NCBI RefSeq assembly: GCF_900107855.1
Contig: NZ_FNRJ01000001.1
Span: 248,001 to 312,000, forward strand
Direction: 5' to 3'
DNA: 64,000 nt
Source of the DNA: Marinobacterium iners DSM 11526
GTDB lineage: Bacteria; Pseudomonadota; Gammaproteobacteria; Pseudomonadales; Balneatricaceae
How positions within the stretch are numbered: position 1 is the first letter of the stretch; each line of letters opens with the position of its first letter. Below are positions 8,309-17,168 of the stretch, in pieces. The notes beneath the pieces were generated by a model that saw only the letters and a program-made list of their open reading frames with translations, was not told the origin of the DNA and ran no database searches. The position numbers and the translations under genes were made by a program.

Positions 8309-9351
8309 CAGGCATCACTTGCCAACAGTCCGCGCTCCTTCGCCATGGTCATCGCAGTATCCTGAATCATGTCTTCCTGACCACCGATCATTTTCTTGCG
8401 GCCAAGCTCTACCAGAATATCGCGCGCCGGAATGCCGAAACGCGCTCCGGCCCGCTTGGCGTGCAGCAGGAAGGTGGAGTAGACACCGGCATAGCCCAAT
8501 GTCAGAGACTCTCGATCCACTCGCACGATATGCTCCATCATCGGTACGATAATCTCTTCGCCCACATCCATCAGCTTGAACAGGTCGATACCGGTTTCAA
8601 TACCCATGCGCTCGCATACTGCGGCGAACACCTCCAGCGGTGTGTTCCCGGCCCCCGCACCCAGCCCGGCCACCGAACCGTCAATGCGGGTTGCACCGGC
8701 TTCGATCGCCGCGATGGAGTTGGAGATCCCCATGCCCAGGTTATGATGGCCGTGGAAGCCGATTTCGGTTTCCGGATTGAGCACATCACGCAACGCACTG
8801 ACACGCTCGGACACATCCTGCGGCAACATGTACCCTGCAGAGTCGGTGATGTAGACGGTATTGGCGCCGTAGGACTCCATCAGCTTGCCCTGCTCGGCCA
8901 GTCCCCTGGCATCGTTCAGATGAGACATCATCAGAAAGCCCGAGGTATCCATGCCCAGTTCGCGCGCACAGGCGATATGCTGCGGCGAGGTATCCGCCTC
9001 TGTGCAGTGGGTCGCCACATGGACGCTGCGAGCCCCACAGTCATAGGCTGAACGCAACTCTTTCATGGTCCCCAATCCCGGAATCAGTAGCACCGATACC
9101 TTGGCCTGCTTCATGCGCGATGCCACCGCCGTGATGTATTCCTCGTTACTCGCCAGCGCGAAACCGTGCTGCAGTGAATTGCCGCCCAGACCCGCACCAT
9201 GGGTGACCTGGATATAGGGCACACCGGCATCATCCAGTGCCGTGGCAACCTTGATCATCTGCTTAACGCTGATCTGCTCACGCAGCGCATGCATGCCATC
9301 TCGCAGACACATGTCGTGCAGAAGGACGTTGCGACCTTTCAGTGTGCTCAT
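8308..9351 (-). CDS. dmpG: 4-hydroxy-2-oxovalerate aldolase
   Basis: A 347-residue class II aldolase of the HMG-CoA lyase-like TIM-barrel group. It splits 4-hydroxy-2-oxovalerate into pyruvate and acetaldehyde. Visible signatures are [11 protein letters not shown] near residue 17 and the metal-binding [11 protein letters not shown] near residue 200. Length equals that of DmpG/BphI. It works as a complex with the acylating acetaldehyde dehydrogenase, whose gene precedes it with a one-base overlap, allowing channelling of acetaldehyde. The C-terminal dimerisation/communication domain is intact. Confidence 0.93.
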   Translation of the reverse strand: MSTLKGRNVLLHDMCLRDGMHALREQISVKQMIKVATALDDAGVPYIQVTHGAGLGGNSLQHGFALASNEEYITAVASRMKQAKVSVLLIPGLGTMKELRSAYDCGARSVHVATHCTEADTSPQHIACARELGMDTSGFLMMSHLNDARGLAEQGKLMESYGANTVYITDSAGYMLPQDVSERVSALRDVLNPETEIGFHGHHNLGMGISNSIAAIEAGATRIDGSVAGLGAGAGNTPLEVFAAVCERMGIETGIDLFKLMDVGEEIIVPMMEHIVRVDRESLTLGYAGVYSTFLLHAKRAGARFGIPARDILVELGRKKMIGGQEDMIQDTAMTMAKERGLLASDA

Positions 9352-10265
9352 CAGGCCACCTCCACCGGTTTGAGTTCGATTTTTCCAGACAGGATTTCTT
9401 CGGCAAACATTTCAGCCGTACGCGTGGCGGCGGCGGTCATGATGTCCAGATTGCCGGCGTATTTGGGCAGGTAGTCACCCAGGCCTTCCACTTCCATGAA
9501 TACGGCGACCTTGTTGCCGTCAAAGCTCGGGCCGTTGACCAGCTTGTAACCGGGTACATACTTCTGCACTTCCCCGATCATCGTCAGGATAGAATCACGA
9601 ATGCTATCCTGATCCGGCTCTCCTTCGGTGAGGCAGTAGATGGTATTACGCATAATCATCGGCGGCTCGGCCGGATTAATGATCGCCAGCGCCTTGCCCT
9701 TCTTCGCCCCCCCCACCACTTCGATGGCGTTGGACGTGGTGTAGGTGAACTCATCCAGATTGGCGCGAGTGCCTGGCCCAATGGAGCGTGACGACAGACT
9801 GGCAATGATCTCGGCATACTCTACCGACTGGATGCGTGATACGGCGTTCACGATCGGGATGGTGGCCTGACCGGCACAGGAAATCATGTTCACGTTCATC
9901 TCCTGTTTGTCGGCATGCTCGGCCAGATTGACCGGCGGCACACAGAGCGGGCCGATCGCCGCCGGCGTCAGATCGATCATCATCACGCCCAGTGCATTCA
10001 GCTTGCGGCTGTTCTCGGCATGTACATAGGCACTGGTGGCATCGAACGCGATCTGGATACCATCTTCAATTACATGCGGCAAGAGCCCATCCACGCCATC
10101 TGCCGTGACCTTCAGCCCCATCTCCCGCGCACGCGCCAGGCCTTCTGATTCGGGGTCGATTCCGACCATCCAGACGGGCTCTAGCACCGGGCTGCGCTGG
10201 ATTTTGTAGATCAGGTCAGTACCGATGTTGCCGGACCCGATCAGGGCACATTTGATCTTTTTCAC
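9351..10265 (-). CDS. dmpF: acetaldehyde dehydrogenase (acylating)
   Basis: A 304-residue enzyme that converts acetaldehyde, CoA and NAD+ to acetyl-CoA. The Rossmann start ([18 protein letters not shown]) and the catalytic Cys in [13 protein letters not shown] near residue 130 are both present. Length matches DmpF/BphJ. Its start overlaps the tautomerase stop by four bases (ATGA), and its stop overlaps dmpG by one base. It partners the aldolase DmpG. Confidence 0.93.
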   Translation of the reverse strand: MKKIKCALIGSGNIGTDLIYKIQRSPVLEPVWMVGIDPESEGLARAREMGLKVTADGVDGLLPHVIEDGIQIAFDATSAYVHAENSRKLNALGVMMIDLTPAAIGPLCVPPVNLAEHADKQEMNVNMISCAGQATIPIVNAVSRIQSVEYAEIIASLSSRSIGPGTRANLDEFTYTTSNAIEVVGGAKKGKALAIINPAEPPMIMRNTIYCLTEGEPDQDSIRDSILTMIGEVQKYVPGYKLVNGPSFDGNKVAVFMEVEGLGDYLPKYAGNLDIMTAAATRTAEMFAEEILSGKIELKPVEVA

Positions 10266-10489
10266 TTCGTCGCCTCCTGCTGAGCCGCCTCAGCTGCAGC
10301 CTGATCGCTGGCACGACCGGCCCGACCCGCTACATAAAACTCATCCTTCCCATGTTCAGTGATCAGGATACGTACGGTATCCGGCTTCACTCCCAGGCTT
10401 TCCGCAGCAGCGGCTGTAATGGCGCTGGCCGCACGGGCCTTGTCCTCACTGCTGCGTCCCACCAGCAGATGCATTTCGATAATTGGCAT
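10262..10489 (-). CDS. dmpI: 4-oxalocrotonate tautomerase
   Basis: A 75-residue tautomerase. After Met removal it starts with the catalytic Pro of this family (M-P-I-I-E-M), with conserved Arg residues near positions 12 and 39-40. It interconverts the enol and keto forms of 4-oxalocrotonate in the dehydrogenase branch. Classical 4-OT is 62 residues; this one carries a C-terminal extension rich in Ala, Gln and Glu. AGGA lies upstream at good distance. It sits between dmpH and dmpF in a tightly packed operon. Confidence 0.88.
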   Translation of the reverse strand: MPIIEMHLLVGRSSEDKARAASAITAAAAESLGVKPDTVRILITEHGKDEFYVAGRAGRASDQAAAEAAQQEATK

Positions 10490-10504
10490 GAATCAGTCCT
10501 GTTG

Positions 10505-11299
10505 TTATTGTTCGAATCGAATGGAGATGGAGCCCAGTTCCTGGAATCGGGCATTGATGTGATCGCCGGGCTGTACCGCTACAGCGGCGGTGATACCACC
10601 GCTCATGACAAAACTGCCGGCCGGCAGTGTTTCACCCAGGTCATGCAGAATATTGACCAGCATCGCGACCGCTTCGGCAGGATGCCCCAGTACTTCAGCA
10701 GCGGCCCCCATCTCGACGATTTCACCGTTTTTCTCCAGCACGACGCCCAGCGTGCGCAGATCCAGCTCATCCGGATAGCGCGCACGGCCACCACTGACAA
10801 AGCGCGCGGAAGAGCCGTTATCAGCCACGACACTTTCCAGATCGAACTTGAAACCCGAAAAACGGGAGTCAATGATCTCGATGGCCGGCAGCACATAGTC
10901 GGTCGCGGCCAGCACCTGCTCGGCGGTACAGTCAGGGCCACTCAAGTCCGCCTTCGTGACGAAAGCCACCTCGCACTCCACCCGCGGGTGCACCAGATCG
11001 GATACCGAGATCGAGGAGTTTTCCGGTCGCGCCATTCTGTCGGTCAGAAAGCCAATGGACGGTACATCCACACCCATCTGTTTCATTTTGGCCCTGGAGG
11101 TCAGGCCCGCTTTCCAGCCGATCAGGGCATGTCCCTGCTCGATAAATCGACGGCGCAGTTCGGTTTGAATCGCATAGCCATCAGCCATGGTCATATTGGG
11201 ATATTCGTCGGTCAGTTTCGGGATCGCGTAGGCTCGGGTCTGAGCCCCCTCAACACGCTCACACAGACGTACGATATCTTCACGAGACAGGGTAACCAT
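10505..11299 (-). CDS. dmpH: 4-oxalocrotonate decarboxylase
   Basis: A 264-residue member of the hydratase/decarboxylase family. It decarboxylates 2-oxo-3-hexenedioate to 2-hydroxypenta-2,4-dienoate. The start is set at 11299 (MVTLSRED), which overlaps the dmpE stop by one base and gives the family length; the frame is open for 20 further codons without support. Typical features are the Gly-Trp-Lys-Ala-Gly-Leu-Thr motif near residue 60, HPRVECEVAFV near residue 105 and EIIDSRF. It resembles the adjacent DmpE, from which it arose by ancient duplication; the two form a complex. Confidence 0.9.
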   Translation of the reverse strand: MVTLSREDIVRLCERVEGAQTRAYAIPKLTDEYPNMTMADGYAIQTELRRRFIEQGHALIGWKAGLTSRAKMKQMGVDVPSIGFLTDRMARPENSSISVSDLVHPRVECEVAFVTKADLSGPDCTAEQVLAATDYVLPAIEIIDSRFSGFKFDLESVVADNGSSARFVSGGRARYPDELDLRTLGVVLEKNGEIVEMGAAAEVLGHPAEAVAMLVNILHDLGETLPAGSFVMSGGITAAVAVQPGDHINARFQELGSISIRFEQ

Positions 11300-12096
11300 C
11301 AGACTGCACTCCTTCCGCTGAACTTGACGCGGCAACTGCCCAGACCACCGACCGTGCACACCAGCTCGTCACCATCGACGACCGGCACCAACTGTGACTG
11401 TGAACCGGACAGAATCACCTCGCCGGCCTTGAATGGGATACCCAGCTCACCGAGGGTATTGGCCAACCAGACCACAGCATTGACCGGAGAGCCCTGCACC
11501 GCAGCGCCCACGCCGGTGGAAAACAGCTCGCCGTTTTTCTCCAGCACCATGCCGGCCAGCGTCAGATCCAGCTTGCGTGGATCCCCCCTGGTTTCGCCCA
11601 GCACATAGACGCCACAGGAAGCGTTATCCGCCACCGTGTCCTGAATCTTGATTTTCCAGTCATCGATGCGGGAATCGACGATCTCGAAGCAGGGCACTAC
11701 GTAATCGGTGGCCCTGATCACATCCATCGCCGTGATGCCCGGACCGTTTAAATCCTCCTTTAACACAAAAGCCAGCTCAGCCTCGGCCTTGGGCTGGATC
11801 AGCCCGTTCAGGTCCAGAGTGGCGCCACCGGTGAACACCATACCGGACGTCAACTGACCGAAATCAGGCTGATAGACCCCGAGAAACTGTTGCACCGGCT
11901 TGCTGGTGGCACCGATTTTTTTGCCGACAATGCGTTCACCGGCTTCAAGGCGACGGGCGATAAAGCGCTCCTGAATGCGGTAGGCATCCTCAAGCGTGAG
12001 GTCGGGCAGCTGATCGGTCAGCGGCGCAATCGTGCGACGCTCGACGAAGGCGGTGTACAGCGCATCACCGAGCTCTTGAATTCTGTTAGTCTCCAT
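11299..12096 (-). CDS. dmpE: 2-oxopent-4-enoate (2-hydroxypentadienoate) hydratase
   Basis: A 265-residue hydratase (DmpE is 261) that adds water to 2-hydroxypenta-2,4-dienoate, giving 4-hydroxy-2-oxovalerate. Conserved features include GKKIGATSKPVQ near residue 58, PKAEAELAFVLKEDL with the metal-binding acidic pair, and EIVDSRIDDW. GAGGTG lies just upstream of the ATG. It starts 8 bases after dmpC and overlaps dmpH by one base. Confidence 0.9.
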   Translation of the reverse strand: METNRIQELGDALYTAFVERRTIAPLTDQLPDLTLEDAYRIQERFIARRLEAGERIVGKKIGATSKPVQQFLGVYQPDFGQLTSGMVFTGGATLDLNGLIQPKAEAELAFVLKEDLNGPGITAMDVIRATDYVVPCFEIVDSRIDDWKIKIQDTVADNASCGVYVLGETRGDPRKLDLTLAGMVLEKNGELFSTGVGAAVQGSPVNAVVWLANTLGELGIPFKAGEVILSGSQSQLVPVVDGDELVCTVGGLGSCRVKFSGRSAV

Positions 12097-12104
12097 TTTT
12101 CACC

Positions 12105-13565
12105 TCAGAGCTTGATGCAGACATTGCGAGTTTCGGTGTAGAACTCCAGCGAGTGCACGCCCCCCTCACGGCCGATACCGGACTGTTTGGAGCCGCCGAA
12201 AGCGGTGCGCAAATCGCGCAGGAACCAGCTATTGATCCAGGTGATACCGACATCAACGCGCTCGGCCATGCGGTGCGCCCGGGTCAGATCCTGGGTCCAG
12301 ATGGTGGTCGAAAGGCCGTAGTCGGTATTGTTGGCCAGGGCCACCACCTCCTCTTCAGTGTCGAAGGGACGAATATGGCAGCAGGGGCCAAATATTTCCT
12401 CGGTCACCACAGCGGCATCATCGGCCAGGCCGGTCCAGATGGTCGGCTCGATCCAGTTGCCCGCGGCCAGCTCTGCGGACATCTCGGGTATGCCCCCCCC
12501 GGTAACAACAGTCGCTCCTTCTTCAACCGCCTTGCGGTAGTAGGACAGTACCTTTTCACGGTGCTCACTGCTGATCAGCGGGCCATAGTTGGACGCCTTG
12601 TCCAGTGGGTGACCAAAACGAACACTTTCAGCCCTGGTTTTAAGGGCGTTCACGAAGCGTTCGAACAGCGGGCGTTCAACGTAGACACGCTCCGTGCCCA
12701 GACAGACCTGGCCGCTGTTGAGGAAGGCGGAACGGAAGATGCCGTCGACCGCCGCGTCGAAATCGCAATCGGCGAACACGATGCCGGCGTTCTTGCCGCC
12801 CATTTCGAAGGACACATCACGAGTGCCTTCGGCGGCGGCCTTCATGATCGCGGTACCGGTACGGGTTTCGCCGGTGAAGGTAATCGCATCCACCTGCGGA
12901 TGCTGGGTCAGGAATTCGCCCGCCGAATTGGGGCCAAAGCCGTTGATCACGTTATAGACGCCCTGCGGAATGCCAACGCTGTTCATCACTTCGCCCAACA
13001 GCGCGGCCGTCAGCGGCGTCTCTTCCGAGGGCTTGACCACCACGGTGTTGCCACAGGCCAGCGCCGGCCCGACTTTCCAGGTCATCAGCAGGAAGGGCGC
13101 ATTCCAGGGCGAGATCACGCCGATCACACCCTTGGGGACACGCATGGCGTAGTTCAGGGCGCCTCGACCATCGGGTGTGGAGGTTCTGAAGGATTCACTG
13201 GCCACGTTCTTGACTACATCGGCAAACACCTTGAAATTGGCGGCACCGCGAGGAATAAACGCATGGGTCATGACATGGTGCGGCTGTCCGGTATCAGCCA
13301 TTTCGGCCTCGACAAACTCGTCGAAGCGGCGGGTAATTTCGTCCGCCACGCCGTACAGCAGGTCTACGCGCTGTTCGGGTGAGATCCGACCCCACTCACC
13401 CTGCAGGGCGTTGCGGGCCGATATCACGGCACGATCCACATCAGAACGTCCCGCTTCGGCGATGGACGCGATAATTTCGTTGTTGACTGGTGAACGTTTC
13501 TCGAAGCGCTTGTCGTGCTCAGCGACCTCGAACTGCCCGTTTATGAAATTATTGATCAGGCGCAT
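12105..13565 (-). CDS. dmpC: 2-hydroxymuconic semialdehyde dehydrogenase
   Basis: A 486-residue aldehyde dehydrogenase that oxidises 2-hydroxymuconic semialdehyde to 4-oxalocrotonate with NAD+. The start at MRLINNFINGQ gives the family length of 486; the frame is open 38 codons upstream, but that region overlaps the operator and lacks a ribosome binding site. Catalytic Glu is in FEMGGKN (near residue 255) and the nucleophilic Cys in SGQVCLG (near residue 285). It is the first gene of the dmpC-E-H-I-F-G-Q operon, set off from dmpP by a terminator. A LysR-type operator lies about 110-155 bases upstream. With dmpD absent, it is the only visible exit for the ring-cleavage product. Confidence 0.93.
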   Translation of the reverse strand: MRLINNFINGQFEVAEHDKRFEKRSPVNNEIIASIAEAGRSDVDRAVISARNALQGEWGRISPEQRVDLLYGVADEITRRFDEFVEAEMADTGQPHHVMTHAFIPRGAANFKVFADVVKNVASESFRTSTPDGRGALNYAMRVPKGVIGVISPWNAPFLLMTWKVGPALACGNTVVVKPSEETPLTAALLGEVMNSVGIPQGVYNVINGFGPNSAGEFLTQHPQVDAITFTGETRTGTAIMKAAAEGTRDVSFEMGGKNAGIVFADCDFDAAVDGIFRSAFLNSGQVCLGTERVYVERPLFERFVNALKTRAESVRFGHPLDKASNYGPLISSEHREKVLSYYRKAVEEGATVVTGGGIPEMSAELAAGNWIEPTIWTGLADDAAVVTEEIFGPCCHIRPFDTEEEVVALANNTDYGLSTTIWTQDLTRAHRMAERVDVGITWINSWFLRDLRTAFGGSKQSGIGREGGVHSLEFYTETRNVCIKL

Positions 13566-13674
13566 CTCGGTTTGACCTGTGGTTTGATTGGTTTGGAAAT
13601 CCACGCTCGAATACCCACACTCAATCCGGTAATGAAATTCGAGAACTCTCCACAGACTAATCAACCAAACCCAT

Positions 13675-13719
13675 ACCATCTAATACTATTTATTGTCATT
13701 CTTGATACTTATTAGGTAT
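13675..13719 (-). promoter_or_regulatory. LysR-type operator of the dmpC operon
   Basis: A perfect ATAC-TTATTAG-GTAT palindrome (13705-13719). On the minus strand the box GTATTAGATGGT (13686-13675) starts 33 bases from the first A of the palindrome. The arrangement is the same as upstream of the DUF1302 gene (6935-6979): both cores share CTT-S-ATAC-YY-AT-W-AGGTAT, and the second boxes share GTATTRGAWGGT. It lies between the terminator behind dmpP and the dmpC start, as expected for an activator site of the lower-pathway operon. Confidence 0.75.
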
Positions 13720-13741
13720 TAAATGAACACTCTCCCAATAC

Positions 13742-13773
13742 AAAAAGCGGAACCTCCGTCAGGATGGTTCCGC
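13742..13773 (-). terminator. rho-independent terminator after dmpP
   Basis: Perfect 8-base arms GCGGAACC (13747-13754) and GGTTCCGC (13766-13773) flank an 11-base loop. On the minus strand the stem is followed by TTTTTG, and a run of six A on the other side makes it potentially bidirectional. It ends the dmpB-K-L-M-N-O-P transcript before the separate dmpC promoter. Confidence 0.85.
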
Positions 13774-13851
13774 AAAAAAGCTGTCCAAGGCCCTCTCAGA
13801 GTCCATCGGACCGACAGCTATGGCAAACAGGTTTTCAGGCCTGCATAAAAT

Positions 13852-14913
13852 TCAAATTCGCTTGAACAAGGCCGAACGCGTTTGCTCCTGAGCCCCATCC
13901 GCGGCGGTTACAAAACGTTCCATGTGGATGTCACGCTCAAACAGACGCCCCTGCATCAACGTGGTAATGGCCGCGTCGATCATCGGTGGCGGTCCACACA
14001 GATAGGCCTTGTGACCACTGAAGTGATTGTCGAAGTACTTCGCCGCCGCTTCGTGGACAAAGCCCTTGAAACCATCCCAGCAGTCCTCATCCTGAGGCTC
14101 GTTCAGAGCGGGAATGTAGTGGAAGTTTTCATGCTCGCGGTCCAGCGTCTCGAACAATTCACGGTTATACAGTTCAGTGACATTGCGCGCGCCCTGAAAG
14201 AGGTAGATCTGACGCGTATCGCCCTCTTCCAGCATGTCCAGAATCATTGACTGTGGACTGGACAGGCCTGAACCACCGGCGATGAAAATCGCGCCCTGAT
14301 CATCAGACTTGCGCACGAAAAACTGACCGTAGGGCCCGGACACATTGAGCGTATCACCTACCTGCAGGGTTTCATGCAACCAGGTGGTACCCGCACCACC
14401 GGATACAAGCCGCACATGCAACTCCAGCCCGCGGCTGTCCGATGGCTTGTTGGCAATGGAAAAGGCACGTGTGCCTTCGACACCGGGAATACGCAGGTTG
14501 ACGTACTGCCCGGCCTGAAATGCCATGTCATTGTCCAACTCAAATGTGACCCTCTTGATGGTTGGGGACAGATCAACGATGTCAGTCACGGTGCCAACAA
14601 AGTCATGCACCGGGTAACCCTCGAAGTCCGGATCAACATCGATATCAGCCTCAATTACCATATCCGACTCGGGTATGGCGCAGCAGGCCAACACCTTGCC
14701 CTCCTCACGCTCCATGTCCATCAGGGCAAAGGGAGAGGCATTGCCAAGATCGGCATCGCCCTCCAGCACTTGCACCTTGCAGGTGGCACAAGTGCCGTGA
14801 CCGCAGGCAAAAGGCAGCCACACACCCTGACGCAAGGCTGCGTCCAGAATGGTCTGTCCCTCCTCTACCTCAATTACATCACCGGTTGGCTCTACCGTGA
14901 CTTCATAACTCAT
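13852..14913 (-). CDS. dmpP: phenol hydroxylase reductase component (P5)
   Basis: A 353-residue NADH oxidoreductase that feeds electrons to the hydroxylase. The N-terminal plant-type [2Fe-2S] domain has Cys ligands in FACGHGTCATCKVQV and LACC (residues about 35-75). An FAD domain follows (R-A-F-S-I-A-N near residue 155), then an NAD-binding domain (GGSGLSSPQS near residue 220, YLCGPPPMIDA near residue 320). The ribosome binding site GAGGAG precedes the start. It begins 18 bases after dmpO and ends at a strong terminator. Confidence 0.95.
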   Translation of the reverse strand: MSYEVTVEPTGDVIEVEEGQTILDAALRQGVWLPFACGHGTCATCKVQVLEGDADLGNASPFALMDMEREEGKVLACCAIPESDMVIEADIDVDPDFEGYPVHDFVGTVTDIVDLSPTIKRVTFELDNDMAFQAGQYVNLRIPGVEGTRAFSIANKPSDSRGLELHVRLVSGGAGTTWLHETLQVGDTLNVSGPYGQFFVRKSDDQGAIFIAGGSGLSSPQSMILDMLEEGDTRQIYLFQGARNVTELYNRELFETLDREHENFHYIPALNEPQDEDCWDGFKGFVHEAAAKYFDNHFSGHKAYLCGPPPMIDAAITTLMQGRLFERDIHMERFVTAADGAQEQTRSALFKRI

Positions 14914-14931
14914 GACTGCTCTCTCCTCGGC

Positions 14932-15294
14932 CTAGATGGATGCACCGCTGATTCCGTTCAGGCCGGGCGTACTGAACCGCACGCTGGCCTTGTGGCCAAT
15001 CCCCTGCTCGTCCAAGGCCTTATCCAGCTCTGGCTGGAATGACTGATGACTGAGCGTCCAGTTGACCTGCTCCCAGTCGATCTGTCTCCACTCGGGATGT
15101 TGACCATAGGCTTCGGCCATCAACTGATCACGCAGTTGACGAAAGGTCATGCCCTTGGGCACCAAAAAGGAGAACGGACATGAAAAAAGAAGGTGACGCT
15201 CCCAGCAGACATACACTACATGGTTGCCGTGAAAGTTCTCTGCACGGTCTCTGACTTCGCCCCGATATTCAGGCGTATAAGCATGTACTGGCAT
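14932..15294 (-). CDS. dmpO: phenol hydroxylase P4 subunit (oxygenase gamma)
   Basis: A 120-residue small subunit of the dinuclear-iron oxygenase complex. The start at 15294 (MPVHAYTPEYRGEVRDR) has GAGGA 9 bases upstream and gives the family length. An upstream ATG in the same frame at 15390 would run through a hairpin and the dmpN 3' end and is not used. The motif WERHLLFSCPFSFLVP is typical of DmpO. It sits 77 bases after dmpN, an unusually long gap for this operon, filled by an 11-bp inverted repeat. Confidence 0.92.
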   Translation of the reverse strand: MPVHAYTPEYRGEVRDRAENFHGNHVVYVCWERHLLFSCPFSFLVPKGMTFRQLRDQLMAEAYGQHPEWRQIDWEQVNWTLSHQSFQPELDKALDEQGIGHKASVRFSTPGLNGISGASI

Positions 15295-15312
15295 TGTTTT
15301 TGTCCTCGGTTT

Positions 15313-15347
15313 CACAACCTGCCACGCGGCTTTGGCGGCAGGTTGTG
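15313..15347. repeat. 11-bp stem-loop between dmpN and dmpO
   Basis: Perfect arms CACAACCTGCC (15313-15323) and GGCAGGTTGTG (15337-15347) enclose a 13-base loop in the 77-base spacer. There is no U-run on the minus strand, so it is more likely an RNA stability or processing element adjusting subunit stoichiometry than a terminator. Confidence 0.75.
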
Positions 15348-15371
15348 GGTACACATGTTGTCGATGAAGGG

Positions 15372-16871
15372 TTAGGCCACACCTTTCCACTCTTTCCAGC
15401 GCACTTCGTCAGGCGAGCCCTTGATGTCCAGATTGTCGCTGCCCAGATTGATGCCGCAAAACTCCAGAATCCCCGGCAGATCGGGACCACCGCAGTTGCC
15501 CTGATAGATCTGATGGACCGGCAGCCAGGACTGCACGTACTTTTCTGGCTCCTCTTCGAAGATCTCCTTACAGCCATCGGAGCAGAAGTGATAATGCTCA
15601 CCCTGGTAGTGGGTCTCACGATGGGCAATCAGCGTCGGATCATCCATCTCGGTGAACAGCAGCGGTAACTGGCAGGTTGAGCACAGCTGCAACAGTGTGC
15701 CGTTGTAGAAACGCTTGCCCTCGGCCTCGAGCTGCTTGGCATACTCCCAGCGTGGGCGGTAGTACTTGTCGAAGGTGTTGGGATATTTCTCGCTCAGCCA
15801 GTCCAGCTCTTCGTCAGTCGGAATCCAGGTGTGGAAACCGGCCGCCTGACCATAGGTGTAAAAGGTCCACCAGGTCTGATGGGACACGTGCTCTTTTTCC
15901 TTCTCAACCTGATCGGCAAATTTCGGAATCCTGATACCATAACGCACCAGATCCTTGAACAGGGCGCCACCGGCTTCCTCGAAGTAGACCTCCCAGGCTT
16001 CCTGCCAGCTCATCACCTTGTTCGGCAGCATGTAATCCATCATCATCGCCACCACGCTGAGCAGGCGGGTGCCGCGCCAGAACCACTTGTCGATCCATTT
16101 CTGTACGATCGGCACGTTGTCTTCATGTTGTTCCAGCAGGAACTTGATCACCTCAAGACCCAGCGTCATGTGACGTGCTTCATCGGACTGAGCCGAGAAA
16201 CCGAAAGTCACGGTCGCCATGTCACCGTTATAGGCAGCACCGGACATGAACGGTACGAACAGCAGGTTGGTCAACACGTATTCAAAGCTGAAACCGATTG
16301 CGACAAGAAACTCGAACGGACCGGCACTGCGGGCATCATGGAAGAATGAGGTCGGCACCGACAGGTACCAGAGGCGGTCCTGCATGTGCGACCAGTTCTG
16401 GAAGCCATCAAAGTATTTGTTGTACTGGCTCATGGCATGGACCTGGGTCTGCACATGGCGCAGTTCGTCCAGCGACTGCATCTGGCAGGCAACACGGGCA
16501 CCAACACCGCCATACTGGCGACCGATGTGGGCAAAGCCCTGATGCGCCTGATATTCCTGTGGCGAAATCGCGGTCAAAAAGATTTTGATGGCGTTAACGT
16601 AACGCGGGTCGGTCACGTTCAGCTGGCCATTGTTCTGGGCAAAGGCATCCAGAATGGCATACAGCTTCTTCTCTTTCTCGGACTGGTATTTCCAGTAGGC
16701 GTCCATGGTCAGGCGGAAGGGATCTTCCCACTTGTCCCAGTCGGTGATCTTGATGCCTTCGAACTCTTCAAACGGAAACGCCTCCTTACGATCCTGGTAG
16801 GAGAATTCCCAGTCCAGATCACGGGTCAACAGGCCGTACTTGTCTTTCAGGTTCAGTTTTTTGGCTGCCAT
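15372..16871 (-). CDS. dmpN: phenol hydroxylase P3 subunit (oxygenase alpha, diiron)
   Basis: A 499-residue large catalytic subunit that hydroxylates phenol to catechol. The second Glu-x-x-His pairs of both diiron helices are visible: LDELRHVQ near residue 135 and SDEARHMTLG near residue 230. The C-terminal Cys-rich section (CSTCQLPLLF then HFCSDGCKEIFEEEPEKY) is the YHS-like structural element of this family. The start at 16871 has AAGG 8 bases upstream; a GTG three codons earlier is possible. It acts with DmpL, DmpO, the regulatory DmpM and the reductase DmpP. Confidence 0.96.
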   Translation of the reverse strand: MAAKKLNLKDKYGLLTRDLDWEFSYQDRKEAFPFEEFEGIKITDWDKWEDPFRLTMDAYWKYQSEKEKKLYAILDAFAQNNGQLNVTDPRYVNAIKIFLTAISPQEYQAHQGFAHIGRQYGGVGARVACQMQSLDELRHVQTQVHAMSQYNKYFDGFQNWSHMQDRLWYLSVPTSFFHDARSAGPFEFLVAIGFSFEYVLTNLLFVPFMSGAAYNGDMATVTFGFSAQSDEARHMTLGLEVIKFLLEQHEDNVPIVQKWIDKWFWRGTRLLSVVAMMMDYMLPNKVMSWQEAWEVYFEEAGGALFKDLVRYGIRIPKFADQVEKEKEHVSHQTWWTFYTYGQAAGFHTWIPTDEELDWLSEKYPNTFDKYYRPRWEYAKQLEAEGKRFYNGTLLQLCSTCQLPLLFTEMDDPTLIAHRETHYQGEHYHFCSDGCKEIFEEEPEKYVQSWLPVHQIYQGNCGGPDLPGILEFCGINLGSDNLDIKGSPDEVRWKEWKGVA

Positions 16872-16887
16872 TGTGTTCACCTTTTTA

Positions 16888-17157
16888 TTATGAGTTCCAG
16901 GACAGACTCAGCTGGTCATCGTCTTCATCGACATTGCCGCCCAGAGTAATCAGGTTCAAATGCAACTCCTGAACCTCCCAGTCACGGCCCATTTTTTCCT
17001 CGACCGTGCTTTTCCTGACCACCAGATGCCCTTCATTTTCGATGCGGATCATGGCCGGGTTATGGATCACGGTAACGTCCGGATTGTCTTCTTCTATTGC
17101 TTCGACGATATAGCGGGACTCGTCGTTATCCTGCAGTGCGATATACACCTTTGACAT
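16888..17157 (-). CDS. dmpM: phenol hydroxylase P2 regulatory (coupling) protein
   Basis: An 89-residue cofactorless effector protein of the MmoB/DmpM family that couples electron transfer to hydroxylation. It begins MSKVYIALQDNDESRYIVEA, typical of DmpM, with AAGGAG 7 bases upstream. It lies 11 bases after dmpL and 16 bases before dmpN. Confidence 0.95.
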   Translation of the reverse strand: MSKVYIALQDNDESRYIVEAIEEDNPDVTVIHNPAMIRIENEGHLVVRKSTVEEKMGRDWEVQELHLNLITLGGNVDEDDDQLSLSWNS

Positions 17158-17168
17158 GGGTCTGCTCC

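Noticed and set aside
10352-11608. 418-codon plus-strand open frame
   Set aside because: Runs antisense across dmpI, dmpH and dmpE, all of which are unmistakable; low-complexity composition, no domain.
12153-13382. 409-codon plus-strand open frame
   Set aside because: Antisense to dmpC; composition of a shadow frame in a GC-rich gene.
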